Positions 1 through 9,077 of a DNA stretch of 55,621 nt are shown piece after piece (within the stretch, counting starts at the first letter, position 1; every line of letters starts with the position of its first letter). The stretch is from contig QHCE01000081.1 of assembly GCA_003243955.1 (NCBI GenBank), positions 1-55,621 of the forward strand, given 5' to 3'. The notes beneath the pieces were generated by a model. It was given only the letters and a program-made list of their open reading frames with translations, was not told the origin of the DNA and did not search any database. Source of the stretch: Acidimicrobiales bacterium. GTDB lineage: Bacteria > Actinomycetota > Actinomycetes > Mycobacteriales > QHCE01. A program made the position numbers and the translations under genes.

Positions 1-209
1 GGCCAGCCACAGTGCGAGTCGAATTTGGCGTCGGATCGGAACAGATCGGCGTTGCAAGCTCGGCAGCGATACACCCCTGACGTTGTGGTGTTCAGGTACT
101 CGCCAGTGCCAGGCCGCTCGGTGCCGGCTTGGCGAAGTACCTGATACTCCTGCGGGCTGAGTTCAGCCCGCCACTGTGCGTCGGTTTTGGTCACGGGAAG
201 TGAGGTCAT
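1..209 (-). CDS. msrB: Peptide-methionine (R)-S-oxide reductase, N-terminal part
   Basis: This is the N-terminal 69 residues of an MsrB protein; the rest lies beyond the left edge. MsrB reduces methionine-R-sulfoxide in damaged proteins, using thioredoxin-like reductants. The visible part has the usual family start (an [22 protein letters not shown] stretch), then [11 protein letters not shown] with the first zinc-binding CxxC, and ends in the SHCGW segment of the substrate pocket. The catalytic cysteine would lie outside the window. The ATG at 209 is 10 bases downstream of the stop of the preceding lipoprotein gene, so the two are probably co-transcribed. Confidence 0.9.
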   Translation of the reverse strand, partial: MTSLPVTKTDAQWRAELSPQEYQVLRQAGTERPGTGEYLNTTTSGVYRCRACNADLFRSDAKFDSHCGW

Positions 210-218
210 ACTTTGACC

Positions 219-2054
219 CTAGCCGGCTGAAGCTCGAATCCGTAGTAGCTGCGGATCGTGATCGGTGGGTCGGTCAGCGAACTCCGCTGACGTGTGCACG
301 ATCGAGTAGCTCGTACCGCCTACGTTGGGACTGCTGAATGCTTGATCGTCGAGCACAGCAACACCGTCAACGATGCAGCTGTAGCGCTGCATTTCCGGCA
401 GAGTGTCCGCGGCGGCGTGAAGCACTCCGTCGGCGACGAGCTTACTGACCGATTGCGAGGTTGGGCCGTCATGAATTTGCCCGAGCGCCACCACTCGTGC
501 GGTTTTGCTGGCAGCGCTTAGCCGTGCGACAAACTCGTGCACCTCACGCGCCTGTGCCTCCCGCTGGGGCTCCGATGGAGTGTGTGGTGGCTGGTAACGG
601 CCGTAGAGAGGGCTGTCATGGTCAGCGCCGGCAGTGCTCATAGCGCTCACTAAGTCGAGCCCTATCACGAAAAGCGGCGTGCCCTTGATGTCAAATTCGC
701 CGACTACCTGTTTGCTAGCGCCTTTGAAGGCATCAGAGTCGGGAGCGATCCGACCGGGCGAGTGGTTGAGCTCGGCGCGTCCGTTGTTTACCCCTACCGA
801 CGTTGCCGCCGTGGCTGACGGCTGTCCGCGATTTATGAAGCGCGCGGTATCGGGCCGAAACAGGAAACCGGTTCGACGATTGAGACCAGGCTGCGGAGAA
901 TCGGCGTTGTCGCTTGGATCAAGCTGTCGGTACTCGTACCGAACTTTGCCAGCTGAACTAGCCGCGGCTGTGAGTGCGGCAAAGGACGCCGCGCCGCTCA
1001 CAGTCTGATCGTTTTTCTTACCGCTGTCGTCCGGCATACCCGTAACTACGATGATGTCAGGTTGTCGGAGGTTGTTCGCTATTAGCCTGCCCAGACGTTG
1101 CAGTACCGGATCGTCTGCTCCCGCCTCGGCGCGGCTAGCATCTAGCGTGGCTATGGTGAGCTGGTTCTCGGCTGGCGTCGAGGCGGTCTGCGGTTGGAGA
1201 TCTGTTGGCCTCAACTTCGGCGTGTGGTCCGGCAGCAGGGTGTAATTGCCGGCCGCGTAATGCCACACTCCGGTGATCGTGCCGGGAAGTGCGTCACCAG
1301 TGTTAGCGACGGGCAGTGGTGCCAGCGTATCGCCGAGCATCACGCGACCAGTCTGAGCTCGTGCGGCGGTAGACAGCACACTCCCGGTAGGTGTCTGTAT
1401 GCCATCAGGTACGGGAGCGCTTGGCCAGACTGGAAGTTGTCCGTCGGTGGGCCCGATCGCCACAGCATCGTCGATCTGGACCCGCATTCCTTCTAGTGCC
1501 TCAAAAGTGTCTATTGCATTGTGGTCGCGATCAAACCGTGGGGAACGTTCGATGTCGACTGGTTCGATGCCACTGGCCGTTGTCTCGCGAATCTGCCCGG
1601 GAGCTGTGGCGCCTAAACGACCGATCCGTATTGGTTTTGGCAGCTCGGCGCTGCCGGTACGGCGCACCTTTGCTCGCACGATCTCGGTCACCGTGAGGTT
1701 GCCGCTGTCCTCGCCACCGGTGCGGACTTCGGCGACTGTGCCTGAAACGTTTACGGTGTCGCCAGGAACGAGCTTCGGCTGGTCAGCGAGGTAGACGTAC
1801 ACACCCTCACTGGTCTCGGGCTTATTGTCGGGCGCAAGATCTTGCATCCATAGGCCTTGATTGTGTACAGCGGTGACCACGCCGGGTACATCGGCTACGG
1901 CGAGTCCCCGCATCGGTGAGAGGTGGCCTGGGCCCTGAATGTCGTGAATTCGGACATGTTGCGGTGTCGGGGGCGATTGCGCGCAGCCGCTGAGTACTAC
2001 TCCAATGGCCAGCGAGCTACAGCAGAGTGTGCGAGCCCAGAGACGATGGAACAT
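219..2054 (-). CDS. Lipoprotein with OB-fold and degenerate endonuclease/exonuclease/phosphatase domain
   Basis: The 611-residue protein starts with a lipoprotein signal peptide (hydrophobic stretch, lipobox LSGC, Cys24). Residues about 55-130 resemble the OB-fold module of extracellular NucH/ExeM nucleases (GVVTAVHNQGLWMQD). Residues about 295-610 follow the order of an endonuclease/exonuclease/phosphatase fold and end in the typical DHDPQLLRI tail. Several expected catalytic positions are changed: the metal-binding Glu after PDIIVV is absent (PDIIVVTGMPDD), the usual GDFND is LGQIHD, and the usual active-site His region reads VIGLDLVS. It may therefore be a surface-bound protein without nuclease activity. 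Domain assignment is by motif reading only, so the extent of degeneration needs a structural model. Confidence 0.7.
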   Translation of the reverse strand: MFHRLWARTLCCSSLAIGVVLSGCAQSPPTPQHVRIHDIQGPGHLSPMRGLAVADVPGVVTAVHNQGLWMQDLAPDNKPETSEGVYVYLADQPKLVPGDTVNVSGTVAEVRTGGEDSGNLTVTEIVRAKVRRTGSAELPKPIRIGRLGATAPGQIRETTASGIEPVDIERSPRFDRDHNAIDTFEALEGMRVQIDDAVAIGPTDGQLPVWPSAPVPDGIQTPTGSVLSTAARAQTGRVMLGDTLAPLPVANTGDALPGTITGVWHYAAGNYTLLPDHTPKLRPTDLQPQTASTPAENQLTIATLDASRAEAGADDPVLQRLGRLIANNLRQPDIIVVTGMPDDSGKKNDQTVSGAASFAALTAAASSAGKVRYEYRQLDPSDNADSPQPGLNRRTGFLFRPDTARFINRGQPSATAATSVGVNNGRAELNHSPGRIAPDSDAFKGASKQVVGEFDIKGTPLFVIGLDLVSAMSTAGADHDSPLYGRYQPPHTPSEPQREAQAREVHEFVARLSAASKTARVVALGQIHDGPTSQSVSKLVADGVLHAAADTLPEMQRYSCIVDGVAVLDDQAFSSPNVGGTSYSIVHTSAEFADRPTDHDPQLLRIRASAG

Positions 2055-2119
2055 GGCGCCTCCCTAACCGGCTCAGTAGCAGAAACCCGGCAGCACAACA
2101 CTAAAGGTAGCGTGGCGAC

Positions 2120-3136
2120 ATGGGGTCGACCGCGGTGGAACACGTTGTTGGTGATCGAGTAGTTCGGATTAGCAGCCCTGACCGGGTGTACTTTCCCGAA
2201 CTCGGCCTGACCAAACTTGACTTAGTGCTGTATTACTGCAGCGTCGGTAACGGTGTGCTGCGCGCACTGTTACGCCGACCGTGCACATTGCATCGATTCC
2301 CCGAAGGCATCGAGGGCGAGGCAATCTATCAAAAACGGGTTCCTAAGGGCGCGCCCGATTGGCTCAAAACCGCAACGGTGACATTTCCCAGCGGTCGAAC
2401 TGCCGATCAACTGTGTGTCACCGAGCTGGCCTCGGTGGTATGGGCGGTGCAGATGTCGACTGTGGAGTTTCACCCGTGGCCGGTGGCTGCGGCTCAGCCT
2501 GATTGCCCAGATGAGCTGCGGATCGATTTGGATCCGCAGCCCGGGACTGGATTCTCCCAAGCCCGAAAGGCCGCTGAGCTAGCTCAAGAAGTCTTCGACG
2601 AGCTGGGCTGGACGAGCTGGTTGAAAACTTCAGGTGGGCGCGGGCTACATCTTGCGGTGGCAATCCAACCGAGCTGGAGCTTCGTGCAGGTTCGGCGGGC
2701 TGGCCTTGCGCTCGGCCGCGAGCTAGAGCGCCGTGCACCGCAGCTCCTCACGGTCGCGTGGTGGAAAGAGGAGCGGGGTCAGCGGATTTTCTTCGACTAC
2801 AACCAGAACGCGCGAGACCGCACAGTGGTGAGCGCGTACAGCATTCGCCCGGTGAGCCAGGCGACCGTTTCAGCTCCGCTGAAGTGGTCGGAACTAGCTG
2901 ACGCGAACCCGACTGATTTCACGGTGCAGACAATGCCGGAGCGGTTCGCCCGGCTCGGCGATGTACATGCCGGCCGCGACAGCGTCGTAGGGGCGAGCCT
3001 GGAACCGTTGCTGGAATGGGTGCAACGAGACGAACGGGACCACGGCCTCGGTGATGCGCCGTATCCGCCGAACTATCCTAAGATGCCCGGCGAACCGCCG
3101 CGGGTCGCGCCCAGCCGAGCCAAACATGACAGCTGA
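2120..3136 (+). CDS. LigD-type polymerase domain / PrimPol protein (stand-alone)
   Basis: A 338-residue archaeo-eukaryotic primase-type polymerase domain, the fold that forms the polymerase part of LigD. It adds short stretches of nucleotides, with a preference for ribonucleotides in this family, at gaps or breaks. Visible motifs are the metal-binding DxD in LRIDLDP (Asp136, Asp138), SGGRGLH (171-177, catalytic His177) and the FFDYNQNARDRTVVSAYSIRP segment with the third acidic residue. No ligase or nuclease domain is fused, as in the mycobacterial Prim-PolC protein that sits beside LigC. Here a ligC gene lies 2.5 kb away on the other strand, with three genes' worth of sequence between, so a shared role in base-excision gap repair is likely. 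No ku gene is in the window. Confidence 0.88.
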   Translation: MGSTAVEHVVGDRVVRISSPDRVYFPELGLTKLDLVLYYCSVGNGVLRALLRRPCTLHRFPEGIEGEAIYQKRVPKGAPDWLKTATVTFPSGRTADQLCVTELASVVWAVQMSTVEFHPWPVAAAQPDCPDELRIDLDPQPGTGFSQARKAAELAQEVFDELGWTSWLKTSGGRGLHLAVAIQPSWSFVQVRRAGLALGRELERRAPQLLTVAWWKEERGQRIFFDYNQNARDRTVVSAYSIRPVSQATVSAPLKWSELADANPTDFTVQTMPERFARLGDVHAGRDSVVGASLEPLLEWVQRDERDHGLGDAPYPPNYPKMPGEPPRVAPSRAKHDS

Positions 3137-3347
3137 AGCTCGCGAGACGGACCGGGCTTTTGAAATTGTAGCCCCGGAGGTAATAGCGGCAGTAAGCTGG
3201 GTGATATGCCAATTTGTATAACCAAGCAACGTACTCCGGTGTGGGCTTGGATGCTGGTACTAGAAGCTCGGCAGCACAGAGAAAAGCCCTCCGTCGTTAC
3301 CTCAGCCTGGAGTGAGCCGACAGCCCGAGGATGTTGTAGAAGCGAGC

Positions 3348-3938
3348 TCAACGCACTAAAGGCAGCGGTATTTCCGTTGATCGCCTTCGGGCGATGAGTA
3401 GCGCAGCCAACCCCGCGTTCGCCATCAGTAGCACTGTTGGATACAGCGTTGTCACCAGGTTGTAGTGCGACAGCGCGGCTAAAGCGAGCCCCTGTGTGAT
3501 TGCGCCCCATGCATAATTAGACAGCGTTTCCTGTCCGGGCTTGTGCCAAGACTTCCGATACGTTGGTACGTAGGCAACCGCATCGATAAACGACACGAGA
3601 ATGATCGAAAGAGTGGGGTTTTCAGTGAGAGCCCACAGTGCCCCAGCCACTCCGCAGCCAATCAGGCTCCACCAGTCAACCGTGGTGATCTGCGTTTCGC
3701 CCTGTCGAATTGACATGACAAGAATCACGGCAATCAGCACAGCCATACAGCCCGTTCGCCATGCGCCCGGGCCCGCACCGCCCACTACCTGTGCACCAAA
3801 GGCGATCGCTCCTGTGAGCGTCCACACTAGCCAGGTGAACACATGCGGTGTGGTCCGTCCCTTAGCCGTGTCCCGGATATAGGGAAGGGTCGTCACAACG
3901 GAGATGGCTGCTGCCAGCCCTCCGAGAAAACTGTCCAC
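3348..3938 (-). CDS. Small polytopic membrane protein, unknown function
   Basis: A 196-residue protein with about six or seven hydrophobic segments and short loops. The N-terminus (GGLAAAISVVTTLPYIRDTAKGRTTPHVFTW) has the proline-containing loop pattern of PQ-loop/SWEET-like sugar or amino-acid transporters, and a second similar stretch, SFIDAVAYVPTYRKSW, occurs near residue 120. That would fit a two-repeat small transporter, but the match is loose and I would not assign a substrate. It is a single gene between the PrimPol gene and the hydrolase operon. The spacer 3137-3347 holds no recognisable gene. Confidence 0.65.
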   Translation of the reverse strand: MDSFLGGLAAAISVVTTLPYIRDTAKGRTTPHVFTWLVWTLTGAIAFGAQVVGGAGPGAWRTGCMAVLIAVILVMSIRQGETQITTVDWWSLIGCGVAGALWALTENPTLSIILVSFIDAVAYVPTYRKSWHKPGQETLSNYAWGAITQGLALAALSHYNLVTTLYPTVLLMANAGLAALLIARRRSTEIPLPLVR

Positions 3939-4011
3939 GGTGCCGATGCTACAAGTGGCAAGAGCCTCCCGTTCATAAGCTACATCTCACTACTGATCGG
4001 AAAGTAGCCCG

Positions 4012-5604
4012 CTACCGGCAATGGGTGCCGGGGTCTGGCACCGTTTTTTCGATGAGGTACCGATTCACCGCATCGGTGATGCAGGAGGTCTGGGGATACG
4101 CCGTGTGTCCTTGGCCTTCCCACGTCAGCACAGTTCCGGTGCCCAGCAGCGTCGCGAGCCGCGCGGTGTTCTCGTACGGAGTCGCGGGATCTCCAGTGGT
4201 GCCCACCACCACGATCGGTGGTGCGGATGTGGCCGCGCCGACTGGGTACTCATCGCGGGGAGACTTCCAAGACGCGCAGCCCAGCAGCGTTACGGCCAGC
4301 GCGCTCCCGAACAGCGGATACCGCGAGCGCCACTGCGTTTGCAACTCGGTCACTTCCGCAACTGGCACTGGGTTTCGTTCATCCGCGCAGCCGATCGCTA
4401 GATTTGCCTCGACAGAGTTGTCATAGTGTCCATTACTGCCTCGGCCGTTGTATTCGTCGATGAGGGAAAACACGCCCGCGGGTTTGCCTGCGTCAAGGTC
4501 GTGCAGCGCGTTTTCCAATGCACTCCACTTCTCTGGGGAGTACATCGCCGCAAGAGCAGCGAAAACAGCCACTCCTTCGGTGGCGTGTCGGCCACCTGGC
4601 GCCTTAACGGGCTGCTGCGCAACCTTGGAGATGATCCGTGCTGTTGTGGCTCGCGCGTCTACGCCAAGCGGGCAGCGGTCACCGCGCTGCTGACAGTTTG
4701 CCGCGAAAGCGTCGAACTCTTTCTCAAAGCCCGCCGCTTGACGTTCGGATGCGGTAACACTGTCCTGCTGCGGGTCCACGGCGCCATCAAGCACCATGGT
4801 GGCAATGTTGCCGCCGAACAGTCGCGCATACACCGCGCCGAGCAGGGTGCCATAGGAGTAGCCCAAGTAGTTGAGCTTGGTGTCGCCCACCGCGCGGCGA
4901 ATGGCATCCATATCCCGAGCTGTTTGCTCAGTGCTGATGTATTGCAAAGTTGTGCCGTATTTATTACTGCACTGCCGGGCAATCGCGGCCGCCTGGGCAA
5001 GCTGTGTTGCGAGCTCCGCGGCATCGGGATCTGAGTTTTCTTCGGCTTGTTTGTCTTTTTGTTTGTCGCTGATGCACCGTACCGGCGATGAACCACCCAC
5101 TCCGCGAGGGTCGAAGCCCACAATGTCGAAACGTTGCTGCAGCTGCTTGGGTAGAAACAGCGCTGACTGCGCCGCAAATTCCACCCCAGAGGCGCCCGGG
5201 CCTCCCGGATTCACCACTAAGGAACCTATGCGTCGAGTTTGTGCCGCGCTGCGCATTCGGAGCAAAGCCAAGGAGAACATTTGTCCGTGTTCCTGCGCCC
5301 AATTCTGCGGTACCCGCAGGGTGGCGCAGGAAAACGTCACGCCCACGACGTCACTGTGCGCGATGTCGTGGGCACGGTCAGCACAGTTCCGCCACGGCGT
5401 TGCAGTGCCGTCCAACTGGGTGATGCTGCCCAGTTCCTCGGGCTTATTCCACACGTTTAACGAGCACATCGATAGCAGCATCGCTACGACGAGAGCCAAG
5501 GCGCCTAGCACAAAAAAGCGACTGCGCCTGTACACAGAATTGTTGTGCTGGTTAGGAAAGGTACTTCCGGCAAGGAAAGCGCCATCGCCGGATTGGGCAA
5601 TCAC
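4012..5604 (-). CDS. Secreted alpha/beta hydrolase, tripeptidyl aminopeptidase-like
   Basis: A 530-residue alpha/beta hydrolase of the actinobacterial Tap/SlpD-E type, which removes N-terminal tripeptides or acts as an exported peptidase. It has a basic N-terminus and one hydrophobic segment (about 30-47) that serves as signal or anchor. The oxyanion motif NPGGPGASG (132-140), FDPRGVG and the nucleophile elbow GYSYG (Ser250) are present. Near the C-terminus VVVGTTGDPATPYENT supplies the acid and GQGHTAY the His. A C-terminal tail with several Cys is typical. The start is a GTG that overlaps the ligC stop (GTGA at 5604-5601), showing translational coupling in an operon with the ribD-like gene and ligC. 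Confidence 0.88.
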   Translation of the reverse strand: MIAQSGDGAFLAGSTFPNQHNNSVYRRSRFFVLGALALVVAMLLSMCSLNVWNKPEELGSITQLDGTATPWRNCADRAHDIAHSDVVGVTFSCATLRVPQNWAQEHGQMFSLALLRMRSAAQTRRIGSLVVNPGGPGASGVEFAAQSALFLPKQLQQRFDIVGFDPRGVGGSSPVRCISDKQKDKQAEENSDPDAAELATQLAQAAAIARQCSNKYGTTLQYISTEQTARDMDAIRRAVGDTKLNYLGYSYGTLLGAVYARLFGGNIATMVLDGAVDPQQDSVTASERQAAGFEKEFDAFAANCQQRGDRCPLGVDARATTARIISKVAQQPVKAPGGRHATEGVAVFAALAAMYSPEKWSALENALHDLDAGKPAGVFSLIDEYNGRGSNGHYDNSVEANLAIGCADERNPVPVAEVTELQTQWRSRYPLFGSALAVTLLGCASWKSPRDEYPVGAATSAPPIVVVGTTGDPATPYENTARLATLLGTGTVLTWEGQGHTAYPQTSCITDAVNRYLIEKTVPDPGTHCR

Positions 5605-6695
5605 ACGCGCCCCTCTAATACAGCCTGGAGGTCGTAGCTCACGGGTTCAGCCAGCTGCGAGTAGTCACACGATTCCGCGCCGCGGTCGGTGCGCCACCGG
5701 CAAAACTGCGCAATGTGCCGGAATCGGTCATCTTCGGTGTGGTCATAGCTCACCTCGGCGACGAGTTCGGGCCGCAGTGGCTCCCAGTGGGTGTCTCGCC
5801 CGGCGCTCCAGCGGTTCTGGCCACCCGGCAATCGGGTCGGCACGGGTGTTCCACTGCCCTCGGCGGCCTGCCACGGATGGTTGCTGGTCAGTGACCTCAG
5901 GTTACGATAGGGCTCCAGCTTGACCGCCAGCTCCACCCGTTGTGCCCCGGTGAACGCCGAGCAGACACCGACGTAGTTCAAATCACCGGTATCGGTATAT
6001 AGGCCGAGCATGAGTGAGCCGACTCCTGGCAGGCTGCGATGCCGGCGATATCCGGCTACTACCACGTCGGCGGTGCGATGATGTTTCACCTTCACCATAA
6101 GACGTTTACCTGGTGCATAGGGCACGTCGGACGCCTTTGCGATCACGCCATCTAGACCTGCGCCTTCGAACTGGGTAAACCAGCGCGCGGCGGTGGCGGG
6201 GTCGGTGGTCACCGGCGTGCGATGGATCACTCGGGTCCTTACTTGACCGTCATAGGCTCCTATCAGCTGTTCTAACACCACTCGGCGTGCCGCGTAGCTG
6301 TGGTCGAGGTAGGACCGCTCCGCGTCGGCAAGGACGTCGAATGCCACAAACCGCGCCGGCGTGGCCTCCGCGAGCTCAGCAATACGCCGCGCTGAAGGGT
6401 GGATTCGCTGATTGAGCAGATCGAAGTCCAGTCGATGGTCACGCACCACAATCAGCTCGCCGTCCAACACGCATTGTGCGGGCAGCTCCTTGACCACAGC
6501 TGCCACGACCTCGGGGAAGTATCGTTCCAGCTGCTTACCTCCTCGGCTGCCCAGCACTACCTCCTCGCCGTCTCGAAATACGATGCAGCGGTAGCCGTCC
6601 CATTTCGGTTCATAGTGCATGCCTGGCGCCGTTGGGATCACCGACGCTGACTTGGCGAGCATCGGTTCAACAGGTGGGTTCACCGGAAGCCGCAT
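5601..6695 (-). CDS. ligC: ATP-dependent DNA ligase, LigC type
   Basis: A 364-residue ATP-dependent DNA ligase that seals nicks through a lysine-AMP intermediate. The nucleotidyltransferase motif I is EPKWDGYR with the adenylated Lys31; motif III (FVAFDVLA), motif IV (GLDGVIAKA) and motif V (KVKHHRTADVVVAGY) follow in order, then an OB-fold C-terminal region. It lacks polymerase or phosphoesterase domains, matching LigC rather than LigD. It sits in a tight minus-strand operon: the RibD-like gene ends 5 bases upstream and the hydrolase start overlaps its stop. In mycobacteria LigC is encoded next to a Prim-PolC protein; here that partner is at 2120-3136 on the opposite strand. Confidence 0.92.
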   Translation of the reverse strand: MRLPVNPPVEPMLAKSASVIPTAPGMHYEPKWDGYRCIVFRDGEEVVLGSRGGKQLERYFPEVVAAVVKELPAQCVLDGELIVVRDHRLDFDLLNQRIHPSARRIAELAEATPARFVAFDVLADAERSYLDHSYAARRVVLEQLIGAYDGQVRTRVIHRTPVTTDPATAARWFTQFEGAGLDGVIAKASDVPYAPGKRLMVKVKHHRTADVVVAGYRRHRSLPGVGSLMLGLYTDTGDLNYVGVCSAFTGAQRVELAVKLEPYRNLRSLTSNHPWQAAEGSGTPVPTRLPGGQNRWSAGRDTHWEPLRPELVAEVSYDHTEDDRFRHIAQFCRWRTDRGAESCDYSQLAEPVSYDLQAVLEGRV

Positions 6696-6700
6696 AGGTA

Positions 6701-7468
6701 TCAGTCAACCATCAGATAGCGGGTGAGCAACACGCCGCCGGCGTGCACAACGTGCGCGAGTTGCAGTGTACGAGGGATACCAGCGTCTACACCTGCGGTA
6801 ATTCGGGGTGCATCGGCCAAGCTCAGCTGCGGCGAGACGGTCAGGCAGAGCTCATCTACTAACCCTTCGGCAGCAAGTTCGCCGAACAAGCGCGGTCCGC
6901 CTTCGCACAGCAGCCGCCGTAGCCCCAACTGATGCAGCCGCACCAACATGCCGGGCAAGTCGACGCTTGTCTCTCCAATGCACTCGACGTCGGCATGCTT
7001 GGTGAGCGCGGCCCGTCGTGCCGGGTCGCTAGTCCGATGCGTGATTACTCTGGGCCGAGGTGACGGGCCGGCGTAGGAGGAGCCGGAAAAATCCAAGTCC
7101 AGGCTGGAACTGATCACGACTAGCCGCGCGTGTGGTGCAAGCCCACGAGCGACGCGGGCGGCTTGGCGCTCGTCGCTCACGCGCAGCTGGCGATATCGCT
7201 CGAGCCGGAACGTCTCCGCACCCACGATGATCGCGTCGCACTGGTCACGTAGCAGTCGGAAGATCTGCTTATCCGCGCTACCCGACAGCGGCTCGGAACG
7301 TCCGCCGATCGCGGCCGCCCCATCTACGCTGCACGCGAAGTTTGCTCGCAGCCAGGGCAACCTCGGTATGTCGTATAGCTGCGCGAGGCGACCCGCAGAC
7401 AGCTCGCTGTCACCTTGGCTCAATGGCCACAGCTGTCGAAGGGCGTCCGTCATGGGATTGGAGAACAC
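6701..7468 (-). CDS. Pyrimidine reductase family protein (RibD C-terminal-like)
   Basis: A 255-residue dihydrofolate-reductase-fold protein of the RibD C-terminal family, comparable to mycobacterial Rv2671. Members reduce a pyrimidine riboflavin intermediate or can act as an alternative dihydrofolate reductase. The N-terminal RANFACSVDGAAAIGGRSEPLSG and DAIIVGAETFRLERY segments form the nucleotide-binding and active-site strands, and LLCEGGPRLFGEL is the conserved GGxxL turn. There is no N-terminal deaminase domain. The first start is GTG at 7468; ATG at 7453 (MTDALRQLW) is an alternative. It is the first gene of a three-gene operon with ligC and the hydrolase. Confidence 0.85.
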   Translation of the reverse strand: MFSNPMTDALRQLWPLSQGDSELSAGRLAQLYDIPRLPWLRANFACSVDGAAAIGGRSEPLSGSADKQIFRLLRDQCDAIIVGAETFRLERYRQLRVSDERQAARVARGLAPHARLVVISSSLDLDFSGSSYAGPSPRPRVITHRTSDPARRAALTKHADVECIGETSVDLPGMLVRLHQLGLRRLLCEGGPRLFGELAAEGLVDELCLTVSPQLSLADAPRITAGVDAGIPRTLQLAHVVHAGGVLLTRYLMVD

Positions 7469-7498
7469 TCCGCAGCACCTACCACCGTTAGTGATGCC

Positions 7499-8854
7499 TC
7501 ATGCTGCGGGTGTGTCCGAGGCTGGTTTCCAGGCATCGTCCTCGTGGGGCCAATCCAGCGTGATTGTGCTGGTGGTGTTCATGTCTAGCTGCGGAAACTC
7601 TTGGCCGAAGTAGTACTGGTAGCGATCCTGGCGATAGCCGACCTTCGAGTCGTCGATAGATCGCGGTTTGCCTTGAGCGTCAAACGGTGGAATGTTGCTC
7701 TGTTGGGAATAGACCGGAAGTCCCGTGCTCGGGTCTACGTAGAACACCGCATGCAAACCCTGGCCAAGACCACCCTTAGAGGAGTAGGGGTGCGCCTTAT
7801 AGTCGATGCCGGTCCTTTGAAAGGCCCAGGTGAAATGCTGAAGGCCCAGATATCCGTATGGCCCGCTCTTTACCGGGTTATAGTTCACTTCAAAGCGCAA
7901 ATACTTCTTGTTTCCGTCACCGGGTTTGGTTTTCAGCTCCAGTTTTGGCACCTGAATGATATCGGGAAAATCTTTGGTGAAGTACCCAGAGACCGCGTCA
8001 GCCTGTTTTTCATCTAGACCAAATATGTTAATTCCGTCCCCTATTTGGAACATCGCGTCTCGTAGCTGGCAGCTGTCGAAGCGGGACTGGTTCCACTTCT
8101 TCTCAAATTCGTTGTATGTGCGCGTCTTGCCATCTATACAACGCGTTCTGAACGCAAACCCTTTACTCTCGGGCTTCCCAGTTCGTATGGTGTCTTCTCG
8201 GTTGAGGGAAAACTTTTTAGTTTTGTAGTCAAACCCGGTATCGGCCGTTTTGCGTAAGCCTTCGGACAGGTCTGATTTTTGCGACGACATGGTCTCGCTT
8301 ACGGTGCGAACAGAGCTTTGCAGCATCATGTTGCGAAACGTCTCCAGAAACAGCGCATGCTTATCGACCTTGTCCAGGTCGGATTGCGCTATATCGTTGG
8401 GATTACCAAGTTTTGCGTATTCTTTGCCGCCGCCACTTCTGCCTTCGTGGCTTGGAGTAGGGGAACTCGTCTTGTCTTTTGAGAGCAGGGCATAAGCCCC
8501 GAATCCACCCCCGGTGAGCAGGCCAACCGCAACCACTACGACGAGCACAATAAGGGCAGCTTTCTTGCCGCCGCTACCTGAGTTTGGTGGTGGATATGCT
8601 CCGTAATTATAGGGCGGAACCTGCTGCCCATAGCTACCCTGCTCTGGGTAAGCGCCGGCGCCGGGATAGGGAAAGTTTCCTGGCGCCGCACCTGGATATG
8701 GCGGTAGGGGCTGCTCCGGATACTGGCCGCCGCCGGGTTGCCCCGCGTACGGGGCGCCCCCAGACTGCCCCGGATAAGCTGACGGACCTGGCCCGCTGTG
8801 ATAGGGCTGGCCCGGAGCAGGCTGTTCGGGCGGTTGCGGTGAACCGGGTTGCAT
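7499..8854 (-). CDS. Membrane-anchored protein with Pro/Gly/Tyr-rich N-terminus, unknown function
   Basis: A 451-residue protein. Residues 1-90 are low-complexity, rich in Pro, Gly, Gln and Tyr, like many cytoplasmic tails of actinobacterial envelope proteins. A single transmembrane helix follows (about 93-118, KKAALIVLVVVVAVGLLTGG), then a roughly 330-residue exported domain rich in Lys, Asp and aromatic residues. I do not recognise the exported domain. Orientation (basic residues just before the helix) predicts an extracytoplasmic C-terminal domain. An AAGGAA ribosome-binding site lies 6 bases before the ATG. It is preceded by a long imperfect palindrome (8927-9077). Confidence 0.75.
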   Translation of the reverse strand: MQPGSPQPPEQPAPGQPYHSGPGPSAYPGQSGGAPYAGQPGGGQYPEQPLPPYPGAAPGNFPYPGAGAYPEQGSYGQQVPPYNYGAYPPPNSGSGGKKAALIVLVVVVAVGLLTGGGFGAYALLSKDKTSSPTPSHEGRSGGGKEYAKLGNPNDIAQSDLDKVDKHALFLETFRNMMLQSSVRTVSETMSSQKSDLSEGLRKTADTGFDYKTKKFSLNREDTIRTGKPESKGFAFRTRCIDGKTRTYNEFEKKWNQSRFDSCQLRDAMFQIGDGINIFGLDEKQADAVSGYFTKDFPDIIQVPKLELKTKPGDGNKKYLRFEVNYNPVKSGPYGYLGLQHFTWAFQRTGIDYKAHPYSSKGGLGQGLHAVFYVDPSTGLPVYSQQSNIPPFDAQGKPRSIDDSKVGYRQDRYQYYFGQEFPQLDMNTTSTITLDWPHEDDAWKPASDTPAA

Positions 8855-8926
8855 GGAATTTCCTTACGTATCTTTCGGGTGAAATTACTAGCTCGTTACC
8901 GCCTAGCTTTCGGCTCTTTAGAGCGC

Positions 8927-9077
8927 CCGGCAATAGGGACGTGTTGGGGTTCGCCAGTTCCAGGCGGCGCCTCGCTGCGTTGTCGTCGTCGCCCATACCT
9001 TCTCGGTATGAACTCCTCCTCCGCCTTGCCATCCATCCACCTAGAACCGCCTCTCTAACCCAACCCCCTATTGCCGG
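8927..9077. repeat. Long imperfect palindrome, divergent member of the cloverleaf repeat family
   Basis: The outer arms are exact, CCGGCAATAGGG (8927-8938) and its complement (9066-9077). The centre carries an inner hairpin CATACCTTCTCGGTATG at 8994-9010, flanked by GTCGTCGTCGCC on the left and CTCCTCCTCCGCCTTGCC on the right. This order matches the better copies at 14396, 14545 and 48002. The right arm overlaps the last codons and stop of the DUF3817 gene. A diverged single arm recurs at 9818-9860. Confidence 0.55.
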
